From: Saprospiraceae bacterium | GTDB taxonomy: Bacteria > Bacteroidota > Bacteroidia > Chitinophagales > Saprospiraceae | DNA length: 64,000 bases | Assembly (NCBI GenBank): GCA_029263015.1 | Contig: JAJCYI010000198.1 | Span: 29,671 to 93,670, forward strand | Reading direction: 5' to 3' | Shown: one piece after another, positions 1-10,000 of the stretch | Numbering within the stretch: the first letter of the stretch is position 1 | Layout of the letters: every line of letters begins with the position of its first letter | Translations under genes and position numbers: made by a program | The notes under the pieces: model-generated | What the model was told of the DNA's origin: nothing | Seen by the model: the letters and a program-made list of their open reading frames with translations, nothing else | Databases searched by the model: none

Positions 1-580
1 TCATCCGAAACAAATTCCGTGAAGTCACGAATGCAATATCAGCCTCAGCCATAATGCCTTCCTCCAACCTTGCACCATGTTTGGCCGTATATTTATCCTC
101 GTTCATATCATCAATACAGGTATAAACATTCAGCACCGGATTGAACTCATTTTTTGGTAAAACGCCTGCAAAATAAGGATTGAAACAGTTCAAGTATATG
201 TAATTGCTTAGATTGTAATCTTTAATGACCTGTTTGACCGTATTCAAAATGATGCGGTTATTAAATTCATAAAATCGCTGGTAATTCTTTCCTTCTTTCA
301 GCCAATTGATCGGTAAGGTAAGCGGCGGCTGCACCCCCACCACATTCGGGAGGTTCGGTACCGTTTCATATCTCATCCTGTTCAGCAGTAAGTCAGTCCG
401 CCGTTCTTTCACCATCGGGTCGTTCCAATTGGTCACAAAATCCTTTACCGAATAAGGATGGTTGATGTAAAAAACACGGTTGTTTTTTGCAAACTCCTTG
501 GTAAAGGACAGCGATACCGAGGAATAAGCATTGTCCCACGGAAACAAACTGAAATAGATTATGTCGAGGCCTGATCGCAT
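1..580 (-). CDS. Glycosyltransferase, N-terminal part (cut by window edge)
   Basis: Reading leftward from an ATG at 578-580, the frame stays open to the window edge (193 codons), so only the N-terminal part is visible. It contains DIIYFSLFPWDNAYSS near the start and NVYTCIDDMNED near the edge, a pattern seen in the N-terminal Rossmann half of GT-B glycosyltransferases of the TuaH-like type. Such enzymes move a sugar from a nucleotide donor onto a cell-surface glycan at the cytoplasmic face. The start lies 32 bp after the stop of the methyltransferase gene, and flippase and chain-length genes lie upstream on the same strand, so a polysaccharide operon is likely. Donor and acceptor cannot be told. 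This gene is absent from simple ORF lists because it has no stop inside the window. Confidence 0.7.
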   Translation of the reverse strand, partial: MRSGLDIIYFSLFPWDNAYSSVSLSFTKEFAKNNRVFYINHPYSVKDFVTNWNDPMVKERRTDLLLNRMRYETVPNLPNVVGVQPPLTLPINWLKEGKNYQRFYEFNNRIILNTVKQVIKDYNLSNYIYLNCFNPYFAGVLPKNEFNPVLNVYTCIDDMNEDKYTAKHGARLEEGIMAEADIAFVTSRNLFRM

Positions 581-612
581 TGGTTGACTTGTTTTTGGTT
601 CTAGGTTTGGGG

Positions 613-1383
613 TTAGTTTTTTAGCAAGACAAACTCTTTTGTGATTAAATAATCGAGCGGGAAAACCCGCAGGTTAATATTGGAAAGTCCTGGCATCCGG
701 TTAATGATGCTGTGGCTTTTCCGGAATACAGCTTTCAGGCAACTTGGCTCAATAGCTTCCATCAGCTTTTCATGGGTCAAGTGGTTCAGCCCTTTGTATG
801 CTTCCAACAGGTCGCTTTCTTCCTCTCCGACAATTGCACGGTTGTTTTTTTCAATCAGTTTTAAGAGAGTTCGCTCAGGCAGGTACTGGCACCATGGAAT
901 GCCAACGACATGGCTGACATGTGATGCATAAGGGCTTTTCCAGGGCGGATAGGAAACAAATATGCCACCGTCCACAGCGAGCGATTTTTTCAACTCAACA
1001 AATATTTTTTTCAAAATAGGTAATTGGATATGTTCTGCCACATCGTTCAAAACGATGAAATCAAACTTGCCTTCAAATGGCCTATCCAGCACATTTCGGA
1101 CTTCAAATCCCACATTGGGGAGATGGTGCCGGCTTTTCAGGTCAGTAGCGATCCTGATATGGTGGCTATCGATATCCACGCCATGAACTTCACAATCAAA
1201 ATTTTGGGCATACCAAAGACTCATACCACCCATGCCGCACCCAAAATCGAGGATCTTTTTTCCGTCCAGGTTGAATTTAGTACGAATCAGTTCCTTATCA
1301 ACTTTAAGGTGGTTGGCCGTTTCGTCCATGAAATTCTGCTCGGCATAAGTTATCCCTTCATCATATAAAGCTTGTGTTATCAT
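613..1383 (-). CDS. Class I SAM-dependent methyltransferase
   Basis: The 256-residue protein has the SAM-binding motif I ILDFGCGMGGMS at about residues 44-55, the acidic motif II VHGVDIDS near residue 70 and FDFIVLNDVAEH near residue 110, the usual order in Rossmann-fold class I methyltransferases. The motif NDVAEH resembles the Methyltransf_11/UbiG-like group. It probably methylates a sugar or lipid-linked intermediate, because its neighbours on the same strand are a flippase, a Wzz-like protein and a glycosyltransferase. No membrane segment or signal peptide is visible, so it is cytoplasmic. The substrate is not shown by the sequence. Confidence 0.8.
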   Translation of the reverse strand: MITQALYDEGITYAEQNFMDETANHLKVDKELIRTKFNLDGKKILDFGCGMGGMSLWYAQNFDCEVHGVDIDSHHIRIATDLKSRHHLPNVGFEVRNVLDRPFEGKFDFIVLNDVAEHIQLPILKKIFVELKKSLAVDGGIFVSYPPWKSPYASHVSHVVGIPWCQYLPERTLLKLIEKNNRAIVGEEESDLLEAYKGLNHLTHEKLMEAIEPSCLKAVFRKSHSIINRMPGLSNINLRVFPLDYLITKEFVLLKN

Positions 1384-1415
1384 AATTGTCTGTCAATTGT
1401 TTGTTTCAATAAATG

Positions 1416-1545
1416 TTAGCGCAGGACTGTGTCGCTGGCGCAGGACTGTGTCCTGTGCTGAACATGTCACAGGACACAGTCCTGCGCCAGCAGAGTATGA
1501 TTTGCACCTCATCATTCATCATTCATCATTCATCATTCATCACTC
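1416..1545. repeat. REP-like palindrome followed by 7-bp tandem repeat
   Basis: A perfect 23-bp inverted repeat (1435-1457 with 1468-1490, 10-base loop) forms a strong hairpin built on CAGGACTGTGTCCTG. A partial copy of its arm, CTGTCCTGCGCCAGCAGAG, recurs near 46570-46588, so it belongs to a dispersed family. It is followed by about five copies of the 7-mer ATCATTC at 1511-1545, reaching into the 3' end of the flippase gene. The hairpin may also help end transcription between the flippase and methyltransferase genes, but it lacks a clear T-run. Confidence 0.7.
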
Positions 1546-2920
1546 AAACTTCTCCCCGCACAGCTTCCTTTGTAGCAGCAGCCAAATTACCGTTACGGAG
1601 GCCTTTCATTCCAAATAAAAACAGTTGTTTGTAAAAACCCATCATATAACCAATTGGCCTTAAAGTATTCACATTGAAATGTTTATGTAAATAAATTTGC
1701 ATTAATACAAAGGTGGCGATGTATGCTGTAAGCGTTCCGACCGCCGCCCCATAAACGCCCCACAAGTTGATAAATACCAAGTTGGAGACAATCGTAAATG
1801 CCAGGCTCATCAAGGTATAAATAAAATTCACCCTCGGTTTCCCAATGCTGTCGAGCACCGTCCCAAACTGCACAATATATGGCAGCACCAGACCAAAAAA
1901 TATAGTGATCCGCAACACATTGCCCCACCCTCCATATTCGTCACCTGCCACCAGAACGATGATCCAATCAGCAAATAGCAATACAAATAAAACTGCTGGA
2001 ACCATGAATGCAAGGATTGCTCCCACTGCTTTTTCATATAGGGTTTTTACAGCTTCTTTCCCCTCTTTTGAGCGACGAGCGCTTTGCGGGAACAATATGT
2101 TGGCCATGCTGGCTGTGGGGACATCGGTCAAATTAGTTACCTTGATGGCTGCCTCATAAATCGCCACTGCTATGATCCCTCCGGCTGGTAATGCGCCCAA
2201 CAATAGTTTATCAACACTTTTGTAAAGCTGGGCACTGAAGTTGGTACCAAATACATATTTACCAAAACGGAATAATTCCCTGATCCAATGCCAATCAACG
2301 CTGTTGCTGAAGCGGGTATATTTTTTTGCAAAAAATACTGAGACCATAGAAGCTGCAAATGCTGCTGCTAATTGACAGAGCGCCAAATTGACCAACTTTA
2401 TTTCTGTATTACTGAAATACATTAAGGCAATATATGCGAAAATGACCCCACCTTTTACTGCATTTCCCCAAAAAATACCCTTAAAATCAAGGTTGGCTTG
2501 CTGGATGTAATTGCCCTGGAAAAAGGGGATCAACAGGACTGTTGTAAAACAATATATTCTTAGAAGATCAGCTATCAGGGGGGATTCCAACCAAATGCTG
2601 ACCGGATTTGAAATGAGCAGCAAGACTACAATAATGACCCCTGTCAGAATCAGGTTGAGCACCAAGGAAGCAGTCGTTATTTGTCCTATTTCCTCGTCAT
2701 CTTTACTGGTTGTCAGGTATTTAACAAGTGCATTTTGCAATAAACCAATCCGACCTACTTCCAAAATGGAAGTAATGGTCAGGAACAAAACCCAAACCCC
2801 GAACACCTCCTGGCTCAATGCTCGGAACAGTATCACCCCTGCCCCAAATCCAAAAACCAGGGCGGTTGCCTTTTCCAACAATGTATAGAACCCCGAACGG
2901 AGCCAGTATGCATTTTTCAC
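1544..2920 (-). CDS. Wzx-like polysaccharide flippase (MATE/MOP fold)
   Basis: This is a very hydrophobic protein of about 458 residues with 12 or more predicted membrane segments. The N-terminal pattern LRSGFYTLLEKATALVFGFGAGVILFRALS followed by FGVWVLFLTITSILEVGRIGL in pieces matches polysaccharide flippases of the MOP superfamily, which move lipid-linked sugar units across the inner membrane. The frame is open upstream to 3055, but that extra part is made of an intergenic 7-mer repeat (TTGAGAA type) and no good membrane segment, so I choose a GTG start at 2918-2920 just before KNAYWLRSG. It lies between the Wzz/Wzc-like gene and the methyltransferase on the same strand, which supports a role in exopolysaccharide export. 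Confidence 0.75.
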   Translation of the reverse strand: MKNAYWLRSGFYTLLEKATALVFGFGAGVILFRALSQEVFGVWVLFLTITSILEVGRIGLLQNALVKYLTTSKDDEEIGQITTASLVLNLILTGVIIVVLLLISNPVSIWLESPLIADLLRIYCFTTVLLIPFFQGNYIQQANLDFKGIFWGNAVKGGVIFAYIALMYFSNTEIKLVNLALCQLAAAFAASMVSVFFAKKYTRFSNSVDWHWIRELFRFGKYVFGTNFSAQLYKSVDKLLLGALPAGGIIAVAIYEAAIKVTNLTDVPTASMANILFPQSARRSKEGKEAVKTLYEKAVGAILAFMVPAVLFVLLFADWIIVLVAGDEYGGWGNVLRITIFFGLVLPYIVQFGTVLDSIGKPRVNFIYTLMSLAFTIVSNLVFINLWGVYGAAVGTLTAYIATFVLMQIYLHKHFNVNTLRPIGYMMGFYKQLFLFGMKGLRNGNLAAATKEAVRGEV

Positions 2921-3070
2921 AGAATGGGTTTGGTGGAATTGAAAATGGAGAATTGAGAATGACCCAAAAAATGGACAGGCCAAAATTGATTGCAAACTCT
3001 GATGTGTTAAATGTACATCCCGTCCATCCCCCAATATCTGGTTCTCAATTCTCAATTCTCAATTCCCTTC

Positions 3071-5311
3071 TTATATATTCTTCAAATCAATATTGTTCAA
3101 AATCCCTCCAAACATCTTTCCATTCATGGTATTTAGATATCCGAGGGTACTCTTATCTACATTGCCAACAGGGGATTCGGCGGAAAAAACGACTGCAAGT
3201 TTTTCGACATATGGAAGGAGTTCCCGGGCATCAGAGAATTTGTTCATGGCCGCTGCTTCCATAAATATGAAGTCGTATTTAGTGCTATAACTAACCATTA
3301 TTTTATGGAAATCCTTGCCTGCCATTACCTCGGAAGGGCTTTGGCTTCCGCCCTTATTGGCCACTATGTCAATGTTTTTCAGATTGGGGTCATTTCTATT
3401 CGAGCCAGCTGGCCAAGCCAATCTTTTCTTATTTGAGCTAAATGCCAAACCTTGTTTTGGTGTAATGGTCGTGATCTCAAAAAACGACTTTCCCTGGTGG
3501 TCAGAAAGTGTGTTGTTTTTAAAATTGGTATCAATAATCAGGATCTTTTTATCATTAAGGCTCAGTGCATAGGCCAGCAAAGTGATGAGGAAAGACTTTC
3601 CCTCTTGCTCCTTGGGGCTTACAAACAAAAAGGATTTGGCCCCTGACGTTTCGATTGCAGTCCGGATTTTTCGGATATTTTCTTTGAAATATTCCAGCTC
3701 ATTATCCTTTTGAACATTTGAGAACAGGGCTTGGAGATCCACTTTTTTAGCCGCCACTTTGTTCACGTATCCGACCAAAGGGATTCGGGTTATCTGCTGA
3801 AATTGACCTGGGGTGGAAATACTGGTATCCACAAATGCCAATAAAAACAAGAAGATACTGGCGAGCGAACCTCCAGCGACCCCAGCAAATGCTGCAAAAA
3901 CGGCTCTGTTTTTAGACTCTGGCTCTGTTGGCAATTCAACAGGTTCTGTTATCATCAACGGACTTTCAGTACCATCTGCATGGAGCTTCGCTTCTTCATA
4001 TTCCGTTCTTATTTTCCGGTACTCCCGATCAAGTCGGTCTTTTTCTGTCTCAAGGTTATAGAGGTAGTTGTCATTCACAAGGAGGTTATAGGCCCGGTCT
4101 TTAAGTACCACAATTTTTTTGCTATATGACTTTTGCGCTTCTTGCGCTAAATCCAATTCCAATTTGAGGTCAAGATGTCTTTTGACCAAATCTTTCAACT
4201 TATCATCTATGGTCTGCCTTTCACTTTTAGGGGTAGCAGCTAACGATTTTTCCATTATCCTGGACCATTTCTCTTTCAAAACCTCCAACTGTTGCTCAAA
4301 CCCTTTATTGTTCTTTTGTCCAGCCACACGTCGTTCTACCAGTTGGGATTGCAATTTTGAAATCTGGGCCTTCAAGTTTATGTATTCCTCATTGAAAACA
4401 ACTTGGTTGTATGCTTGATTGGCAGTGATCTTGTTGTATTCAAATATCTGTTTCTCAAGGAATTGGATGTTCCGCTGCAAACTTGGAATGGATTGGTTGG
4501 TCTCCTGCAACCTCAACTCCAGTTCCCTTTGCTGTGAAATGACCGTTTCACTCTGAGTGGATACATCCACGAGACCGTTCTGTGTTTTATAATTATTAAG
4601 CTCAATAATGATTGAATCAAGGTCTCGTTTCCTTTCCCTTAGCTTGTTTTGATTGAACTCTAGGGTTGCTTTTTCATCACTTGAAAGATCATCTTCGTGT
4701 TGTTTCAAGAACTCTATGATAAAAGTATTGATCGCAAAGAATGAGAGTTCGGGGTTTTCTGATTCAAAACCCACACTGAGGTAGTCTGTCTCCCCTATCC
4801 TGTTTACTTCCAATTTTTTGATGATGCTTTGATAATCATAGCCAAATGCTTCGGCAAGACGAGGATCAGGTTTCGGTGGTTTTGGCTTGGAATTCAGGCT
4901 GGAATCGGTCAGGTTAGCTTTGAGCTTGAGCGCGATATTATTTAGCTCGGTTTGTGAAAGATCGGAATCCCCGTATTCAGGTCGGCGGAATGGCTTTTCA
5001 GATATACCATCCACCAATAAGTCGTGAGCAAGCAGCCTTTCAGTCAGGGTTTTGATATGACCCCTTGATTTCATTTTTTCGATCAAGCCGCTGAAACTAC
5101 TTTCTATTTGGAATTGCTGGATAAACGGATTGTCCCGCTGGAGGCTGACGCCTTTGTAGTCTATGATACCAGTTGAAATGACAGATTCTGCCTTATAGGT
5201 ATCGGGAAGTTTGCCAATGAAGAACCAAGTTGCTACCGCAGAAACCAACGCGACCGCTAGTAACAACCATTTCCTCCTTAATAGGATGTTTAGCAAATAA
5301 CTTAAATCCAT
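3071..5311 (-). CDS. Wzz/GumC-type polysaccharide co-polymerase with degenerate BY-kinase domain
   Basis: The 746-residue protein starts with a Wzz-type domain (first membrane segment about residues 14-32), carries a long coiled coil (about 200-450), a second membrane segment (about 478-498) and a C-terminal ATPase-like domain. This is the layout of bacterial tyrosine autokinases that control capsule chain length and export. The ATPase part has SPKEQEGKSFLI in place of a canonical Walker A and KILIIDTNFKN as Walker A', but the C-terminus ends MFGGILNNIDLKNI without the usual tyrosine cluster. I infer that autophosphorylation may be lost while the co-polymerase role stays. It is the first gene of the leftward polysaccharide group. 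A noncoding stretch of about 780 bp lies upstream. Confidence 0.8.
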   Translation of the reverse strand: MDLSYLLNILLRRKWLLLAVALVSAVATWFFIGKLPDTYKAESVISTGIIDYKGVSLQRDNPFIQQFQIESSFSGLIEKMKSRGHIKTLTERLLAHDLLVDGISEKPFRRPEYGDSDLSQTELNNIALKLKANLTDSSLNSKPKPPKPDPRLAEAFGYDYQSIIKKLEVNRIGETDYLSVGFESENPELSFFAINTFIIEFLKQHEDDLSSDEKATLEFNQNKLRERKRDLDSIIIELNNYKTQNGLVDVSTQSETVISQQRELELRLQETNQSIPSLQRNIQFLEKQIFEYNKITANQAYNQVVFNEEYINLKAQISKLQSQLVERRVAGQKNNKGFEQQLEVLKEKWSRIMEKSLAATPKSERQTIDDKLKDLVKRHLDLKLELDLAQEAQKSYSKKIVVLKDRAYNLLVNDNYLYNLETEKDRLDREYRKIRTEYEEAKLHADGTESPLMITEPVELPTEPESKNRAVFAAFAGVAGGSLASIFLFLLAFVDTSISTPGQFQQITRIPLVGYVNKVAAKKVDLQALFSNVQKDNELEYFKENIRKIRTAIETSGAKSFLFVSPKEQEGKSFLITLLAYALSLNDKKILIIDTNFKNNTLSDHQGKSFFEITTITPKQGLAFSSNKKRLAWPAGSNRNDPNLKNIDIVANKGGSQSPSEVMAGKDFHKIMVSYSTKYDFIFMEAAAMNKFSDARELLPYVEKLAVVFSAESPVGNVDKSTLGYLNTMNGKMFGGILNNIDLKNI

Positions 5312-5739
5312 AGTGATTGTGTAAGTTTTCTCAAAAAAATAGTGCCCTAATAAAATGTGTGTAGTTGTGTAGTATCGAATGATCTAAGCCATAGGGCTTG
5401 CAATAATATTAGCCAGGAAAATTTACAAAGGGAATTTTGACGAACTAAGAAGGGGAATTAGATTTTGCTTATTCAGCGCTGCAAAGTTAAGTAAAAAAAC
5501 AATGCAAAGAAAGGGGGTGGAGAAATTTACGCAAGGATAATCTACTGGACATTAGACATTTAGACAATAGACATTAGACATTAGATAATACAGCATTCAT
5601 AAGTAGCTGATTTTTAAAAATTTATTCTTTTGAAATAGTCTAAGCAGCATGGCTTTGTGTTACTAAGGTTGCACCAGCCATCGGCTATACTTCCCCCTAA
5701 TTGCAATAGCCGCAGAGCGGCGCAACATTAGTAGGTATT

Positions 5740-5767
5740 AAAAAAAGCGGCACCAAAGGGTGCCGCC
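5740..5767 (-). terminator. Intrinsic terminator (leftward)
   Basis: An 8-bp GC-rich stem GCGGCACC/GGTGCCGC with a short loop is followed on the minus strand by a run of seven T (the AAAAAAA at 5740-5746 on the plus strand). It fits a rho-independent terminator for leftward transcription coming from the secreted-protein gene at 6092-6925. Confidence 0.7.
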
Positions 5768-6029
5768 TAAAATAGACAGAGATTCTTTTTAGCCAAGGCT
5801 AAATGCCTTCTCTGTTCTCCCTCTCATTTTTCTTGCGGTATTGGGATAAGTTATTGATTTCTTATTGGGGTTCAGGAGTTATTTCCACTGGTTGAATTAG
5901 GGCAAACCGATCACTACGTACTGGGATGGCCTGGCACGGATTATTTGTTCAAGTGGTAGATTATGCCAGAGACAACAGACCTGCTGCCTCCGACATAGAT
6001 CATTCCTTATTTGTGAATGTTATGATTTT

Positions 6030-6087
6030 AGGATCGTTTAAAAAATAACTTAGACAATAGAACGAAGTGATTTTTTAAACGATCCTA
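6030..6087 (-). terminator. 18-bp perfect inverted repeat after a stop codon
   Basis: Positions 6030-6047 and 6070-6087 are perfect reverse complements, with a 22-base loop. The right arm ends just 4 bases from the stop of the leftward gene at 6092-6925. The arms hold A6/T6 runs, so it may act as a terminator or 3'-end stabiliser; a tiny palindromic insertion is an alternative. Confidence 0.55.
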
Positions 6088-6091
6088 GCTT

Positions 6092-6925
6092 CTACTGCTT
6101 GGTCACCTTATCAAGGTTGATTTCCCAATCTTCACTGACTAGGTAAAGGAAATAACTGGCAGCAGGATAGCTGTCGATTACCAGCCTTTTAGTGTTTTTG
6201 CCATTGATGATGGAAAATGGCTCAGCCAGAATCAATTTCCCAGTGGCATCTACCATTTGGATCATGGCTTCCTGAGAGTCACCTTCCCAATCCACTTCCA
6301 CGTTTACAAAATCCACTGCTGGATTTGGGAAAACCCGGAATTCTGAAAAACCAAACTCTTCAGCAGTTGAAGTTGGGTTCTCAGGGTCGCAGCTGACGAG
6401 ACCCCCATTGTAAAGGCCGTTGTATGCCTCGCCACCAGCACCCAGTATGGTCAGTGAGTTACCGATATTGGCATTTTCACTGTTTGGTGGCATGAATGGA
6501 TCTTCTTCATTGTTGACCAAGTAGATTTTTCCAGTGCAGCCGTAAGCATTTTGGAAGCTGAACAAAGGCAGTTCCTTGCCTTCCTCATAGTCTGGGTAAC
6601 CCAGCCCGTCCATCTGCAAAGCGAATGAAATGTAGTCATACTCGGGCGCCTCTTGTGGCGCTTCGTTTTTGGAATTGGCCTCCCATTTCATCCCAACCAA
6701 AAGGTTTTCAATGTCAACCGCGATAAACTCGTTGGCTGGCACTCTGATTGTCACTTGGCCGGTGCCGGTGATGTTTTGTGGTTCGGTGTAAGTTGCCTGC
6801 GGAACTACGGATACAATGTAACGCTCTGTATCGAAATCAAAACCAATTTTGAATTTGACTTGAGCATTCACGTTGTAACCTGTAAAAAGGAAGGCTAATA
6901 GTAGAAGCTGATTTAATCTTTTCAT
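6092..6925 (-). CDS. Secreted protein with T9SS type A sorting domain
   Basis: The 277-residue protein has a signal peptide (MKRLNQLLLLAFLFTGYNVNAQ, cleavage after NAQ or at AQV). Residues about 22-190 form a domain that I also see in the genes at 7019 and 61672, marked by ITGTGQVTIRVP, YDYISFALQMDG and NSENANIGNSL. The C-terminal 85 residues begin FRVFPNPAVDFVNVEV and end LYLVSEDWEINLDKV, a Por-type T9SS sorting domain that directs export and anchoring at the outer surface. It lies directly downstream of the giant repeat-protein gene on the same strand (94 bp gap), so the two are likely co-expressed. The function of the shared domain is unknown to me. Confidence 0.85.
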   Translation of the reverse strand: MKRLNQLLLLAFLFTGYNVNAQVKFKIGFDFDTERYIVSVVPQATYTEPQNITGTGQVTIRVPANEFIAVDIENLLVGMKWEANSKNEAPQEAPEYDYISFALQMDGLGYPDYEEGKELPLFSFQNAYGCTGKIYLVNNEEDPFMPPNSENANIGNSLTILGAGGEAYNGLYNGGLVSCDPENPTSTAEEFGFSEFRVFPNPAVDFVNVEVDWEGDSQEAMIQMVDATGKLILAEPFSIINGKNTKRLVIDSYPAASYFLYLVSEDWEINLDKVTKQ

Positions 6926-7018
6926 TGTGCTAAATTTTTTGTTTTATTTTTCAAAATTGATATTGGGCAGCTGGTTTGGCAGCGTAAGCCTCTGCCAAAC
7001 CAGCTTGCGATTAACTTT

Positions 7019-10000
7019 TTAAGGTGTTCTCACCAAATCCGTCATGTAGAAGTTGGTGAATACCTGCGGGTTATCTGGGTGCAATAGGATATTGAAGAAG
7101 ATCATCAAATCAATATCGTTATTGAAACCAAGATAAATAGTGTTGCCATCCATATTGGTATCGCCCATTCGATAGCCTGTGGTAATATGGTTCAATGCAC
7201 CTGTTTCATTTTCCGGATCGAGGAAGATTTCAAAGAAAATGAAATCCCTGTCGGAGTTGGCACCTTGGTAAATGATAAACTCATTTCCGTCAGCATTGCC
7301 ACCCCACATCATGGTTTTTGCACCGTCATCTGACAGTTTTTGCATTTGGTCTGCAAACACAGGTGTTGTCGGATCAGTAAAATCAATATCCACAGGATTC
7401 GCTTTATCCCTGTTCAGGAGGAAAGTTCCTTCAGTCATCACACCGAAATGGTTACGGTGGCGCAAGGCAATGTAATATTCGTCTGCTTTCGCAAAGAAGA
7501 CTACTGGGCTGACACCATCGAGGTCAACAACATCACCATCTCTTTGGAGAAGTGCAGACCTTGTAATAATGCTGAAATATGGATCCGTTTTACTGCGCAG
7601 TTCGATGAACACCCAATCCACAATTGCATTTGCACCTTCCACATCCAGGATATTGGCTTCGATGGTCTCGCCGCCACCTCCAAGGTGTGTAAATGGTTTG
7701 TTGCCTAGCGTTGGTTCAAGAAGCGTGAATGGCTCTGTCAACGGAATATACCTGTTGCCATCATCGTCGAGCGCTACACGTAAGTAATCGTGCATCAAGC
7801 CAGCCGCTTGGTCAAGTGGCCCTTGCAAATATGCATGAAGCTGCAAGAATACAAACGGATCTGGATCGAGGTAATCTGGTATGCCGTCTAAGTCAGTATC
7901 ATCGTTGGTCAAGTCACCATCGCTATCGGTGTCTTCATTGGCAGTGAGTACGCCATCCGAATCATCATCAGGATCATTTGGATCAGACTCCCCAGTATCA
8001 ATCGTACCATTCAAGTTGGCATCTTCAAAGTTATCTGGTAGGGTATCATCATCAGTGTCGGTATCAAGTGGATCCGATTCACCGTCATCCAATATTCCAT
8101 CATGGTTGTCATCTTCAACGCCGTCAGGAATACCATCTTCATCAGAGTCAGTATTCAATGGATTGGTATCGATATCTGGATTGTATTCACAATCGCCACC
8201 CGTTTCTACATTATCGGTGATGCCATCTCCATCGCTGTCGCTATTTACATCGAAATCATCGACGTCATCATTGTCAGCGACACCATCACAATCATCGTCA
8301 TCGTCCTCACTGTTGATTAAGCCATCGTTATCGAAGTCACAAACACCAACTGTAAAGACTGGTACACATGGGTCAGCATCGTCAAGGTCGAAAAGTGGAT
8401 CGCCAGGAAGAACATTTCCAATGTAACCATCGCCATCAAAATCCTGACCGTTACAAGCAGCACTCATGTTATCGGGATCACAAGGGTCAAGTGGATCTGA
8501 GCCACCAGTTGTTTCATCAAGATCGGTGATGCCATCAAGATCGCTATCAGAGTTTGGATCGCAATCGTCTGCATCGTCATTATCAGCAACGCCGTCATTG
8601 TCGTCGTCCAAATCCTGGTTGTTCATTTCACCGTCTTGATCGCAATCACAGGTTCCGAATGTGGAGATCGGGTCGCACTGGTTGAGTGCGTCAGATCCAC
8701 CAGCACATTCCTCAGCATCGGTCAAGCCGTCGCTATCGGAATCGCTATCAGGATCGAATGGGTTCACATCGTCCAGGTCAGCCAAACAATCACCGTCGTC
8801 ATCTTCATCCACTTCGTTTACTTGTCCATCTTGGTCAAGATCACATGCACCCACTGTATTGTCTGGCACACATGCATCATTGTCGTCAGGATCAAAAAAC
8901 GGATCGCTAGGAGCTAAATTGGAGGAGTAGCCATCACCGTCGTTATCGGAATTCACGCATGCGTCTGAATTTTCGTTCGGATCGCAAGGATCAAGTGGGT
9001 CACTACCATTTGTTGTTTCATCAAGATCAGAAATTTCATCATTGTCGGAGTCGCTGTTAGGGTCACAAGGATCAGCATCAAAGCCATCCACTACCCCATC
9101 GTTGTCATCATCATCTTCCTCACCGTTGAGTGTGCCGTCGCCGTCGCAATCACAGAAGTCAGCTCCCGTATTCGGATCACATTGATCCAACGGATCTGAA
9201 CCAAGGTCACATTCTTCGGCATCGGTAAGGCCATCTTCATCAGAGTCGCTATCTGGATTGAAATTTTCCAAATCGTTGCCGTCAGCCACACAGTCACCAT
9301 CGTCATCATCGTCAACAGCATTCGATAAACCATCCCCATCCCAATCGCAATCGCCCAATGTATTATCAGGATCACAAGTATTCAAAGGATCGGAACCTTG
9401 ATCTGTTTCAACCATGTCGAGGATTCCATCACCATCAGTGTCAGTATTTGGATCACATTCGTCAATATCTGATTCATCAGCAACGCCATCTCCGTCGTTG
9501 TCAGCATCGAAGTTGTTGTTGACACCATCCTGATCCATATCACATGGACCAACACAGACATCAGGATTACATGGGTCAGCACCATCAGGATCGTAGTTGT
9601 TTTCACCTGGTTCTACATCTTCAAAGTAACCATCGCCATCTGCGTCAAGAATACCCGTGCATCCGAATATTGGCTGTGCCACAGGGTCACATGGGTCGAG
9701 TGGGCCACTACCTCCATTTGTTTCATCAATATCGGTAAAACCGTCATTGTCTGAATCAGAATTCGGATTATATGGACCACTGTCATCTGTGTCGTTTACA
9801 CCATCACCATCGTCATCAGCGTCTTCATCATTTATGCTGCCATCTTGATCGAAGTCACAGGTGCCGACAGTAGGTTCAGGAACACACGCATCATTATCAT
9901 CAGGATCATAAGCTGGACTGGTCAGATCAACATCTGCGAAATAACCATCATTGTCATCATCCACGTCACCACTAATACATGCTGGATTTCCAACATCAGG

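Larger units (their letters stand above)
5312..6091. other. Noncoding stretch between divergent functional groups
   Basis: About 780 bp without a convincing gene. It contains a run of AGACATT-type 7-mers at about 5540-5587, a hairpin GCCGCAGAGCGGC near 5709-5721, an intrinsic terminator at 5740-5767 and an 18-bp inverted repeat at 6030-6087, both listed separately. The promoter of the Wzz/Wzc-like gene must lie near 5312-5460; I see no certain Bacteroidota TTTG/TAnnTTTG pair. Confidence 0.6.

Noticed and set aside
2921..3055. N-terminal extension of the flippase upstream of the GTG start.
   Set aside because: It is made of dispersed 7-mer repeat sequence and lacks the features of flippase starts.
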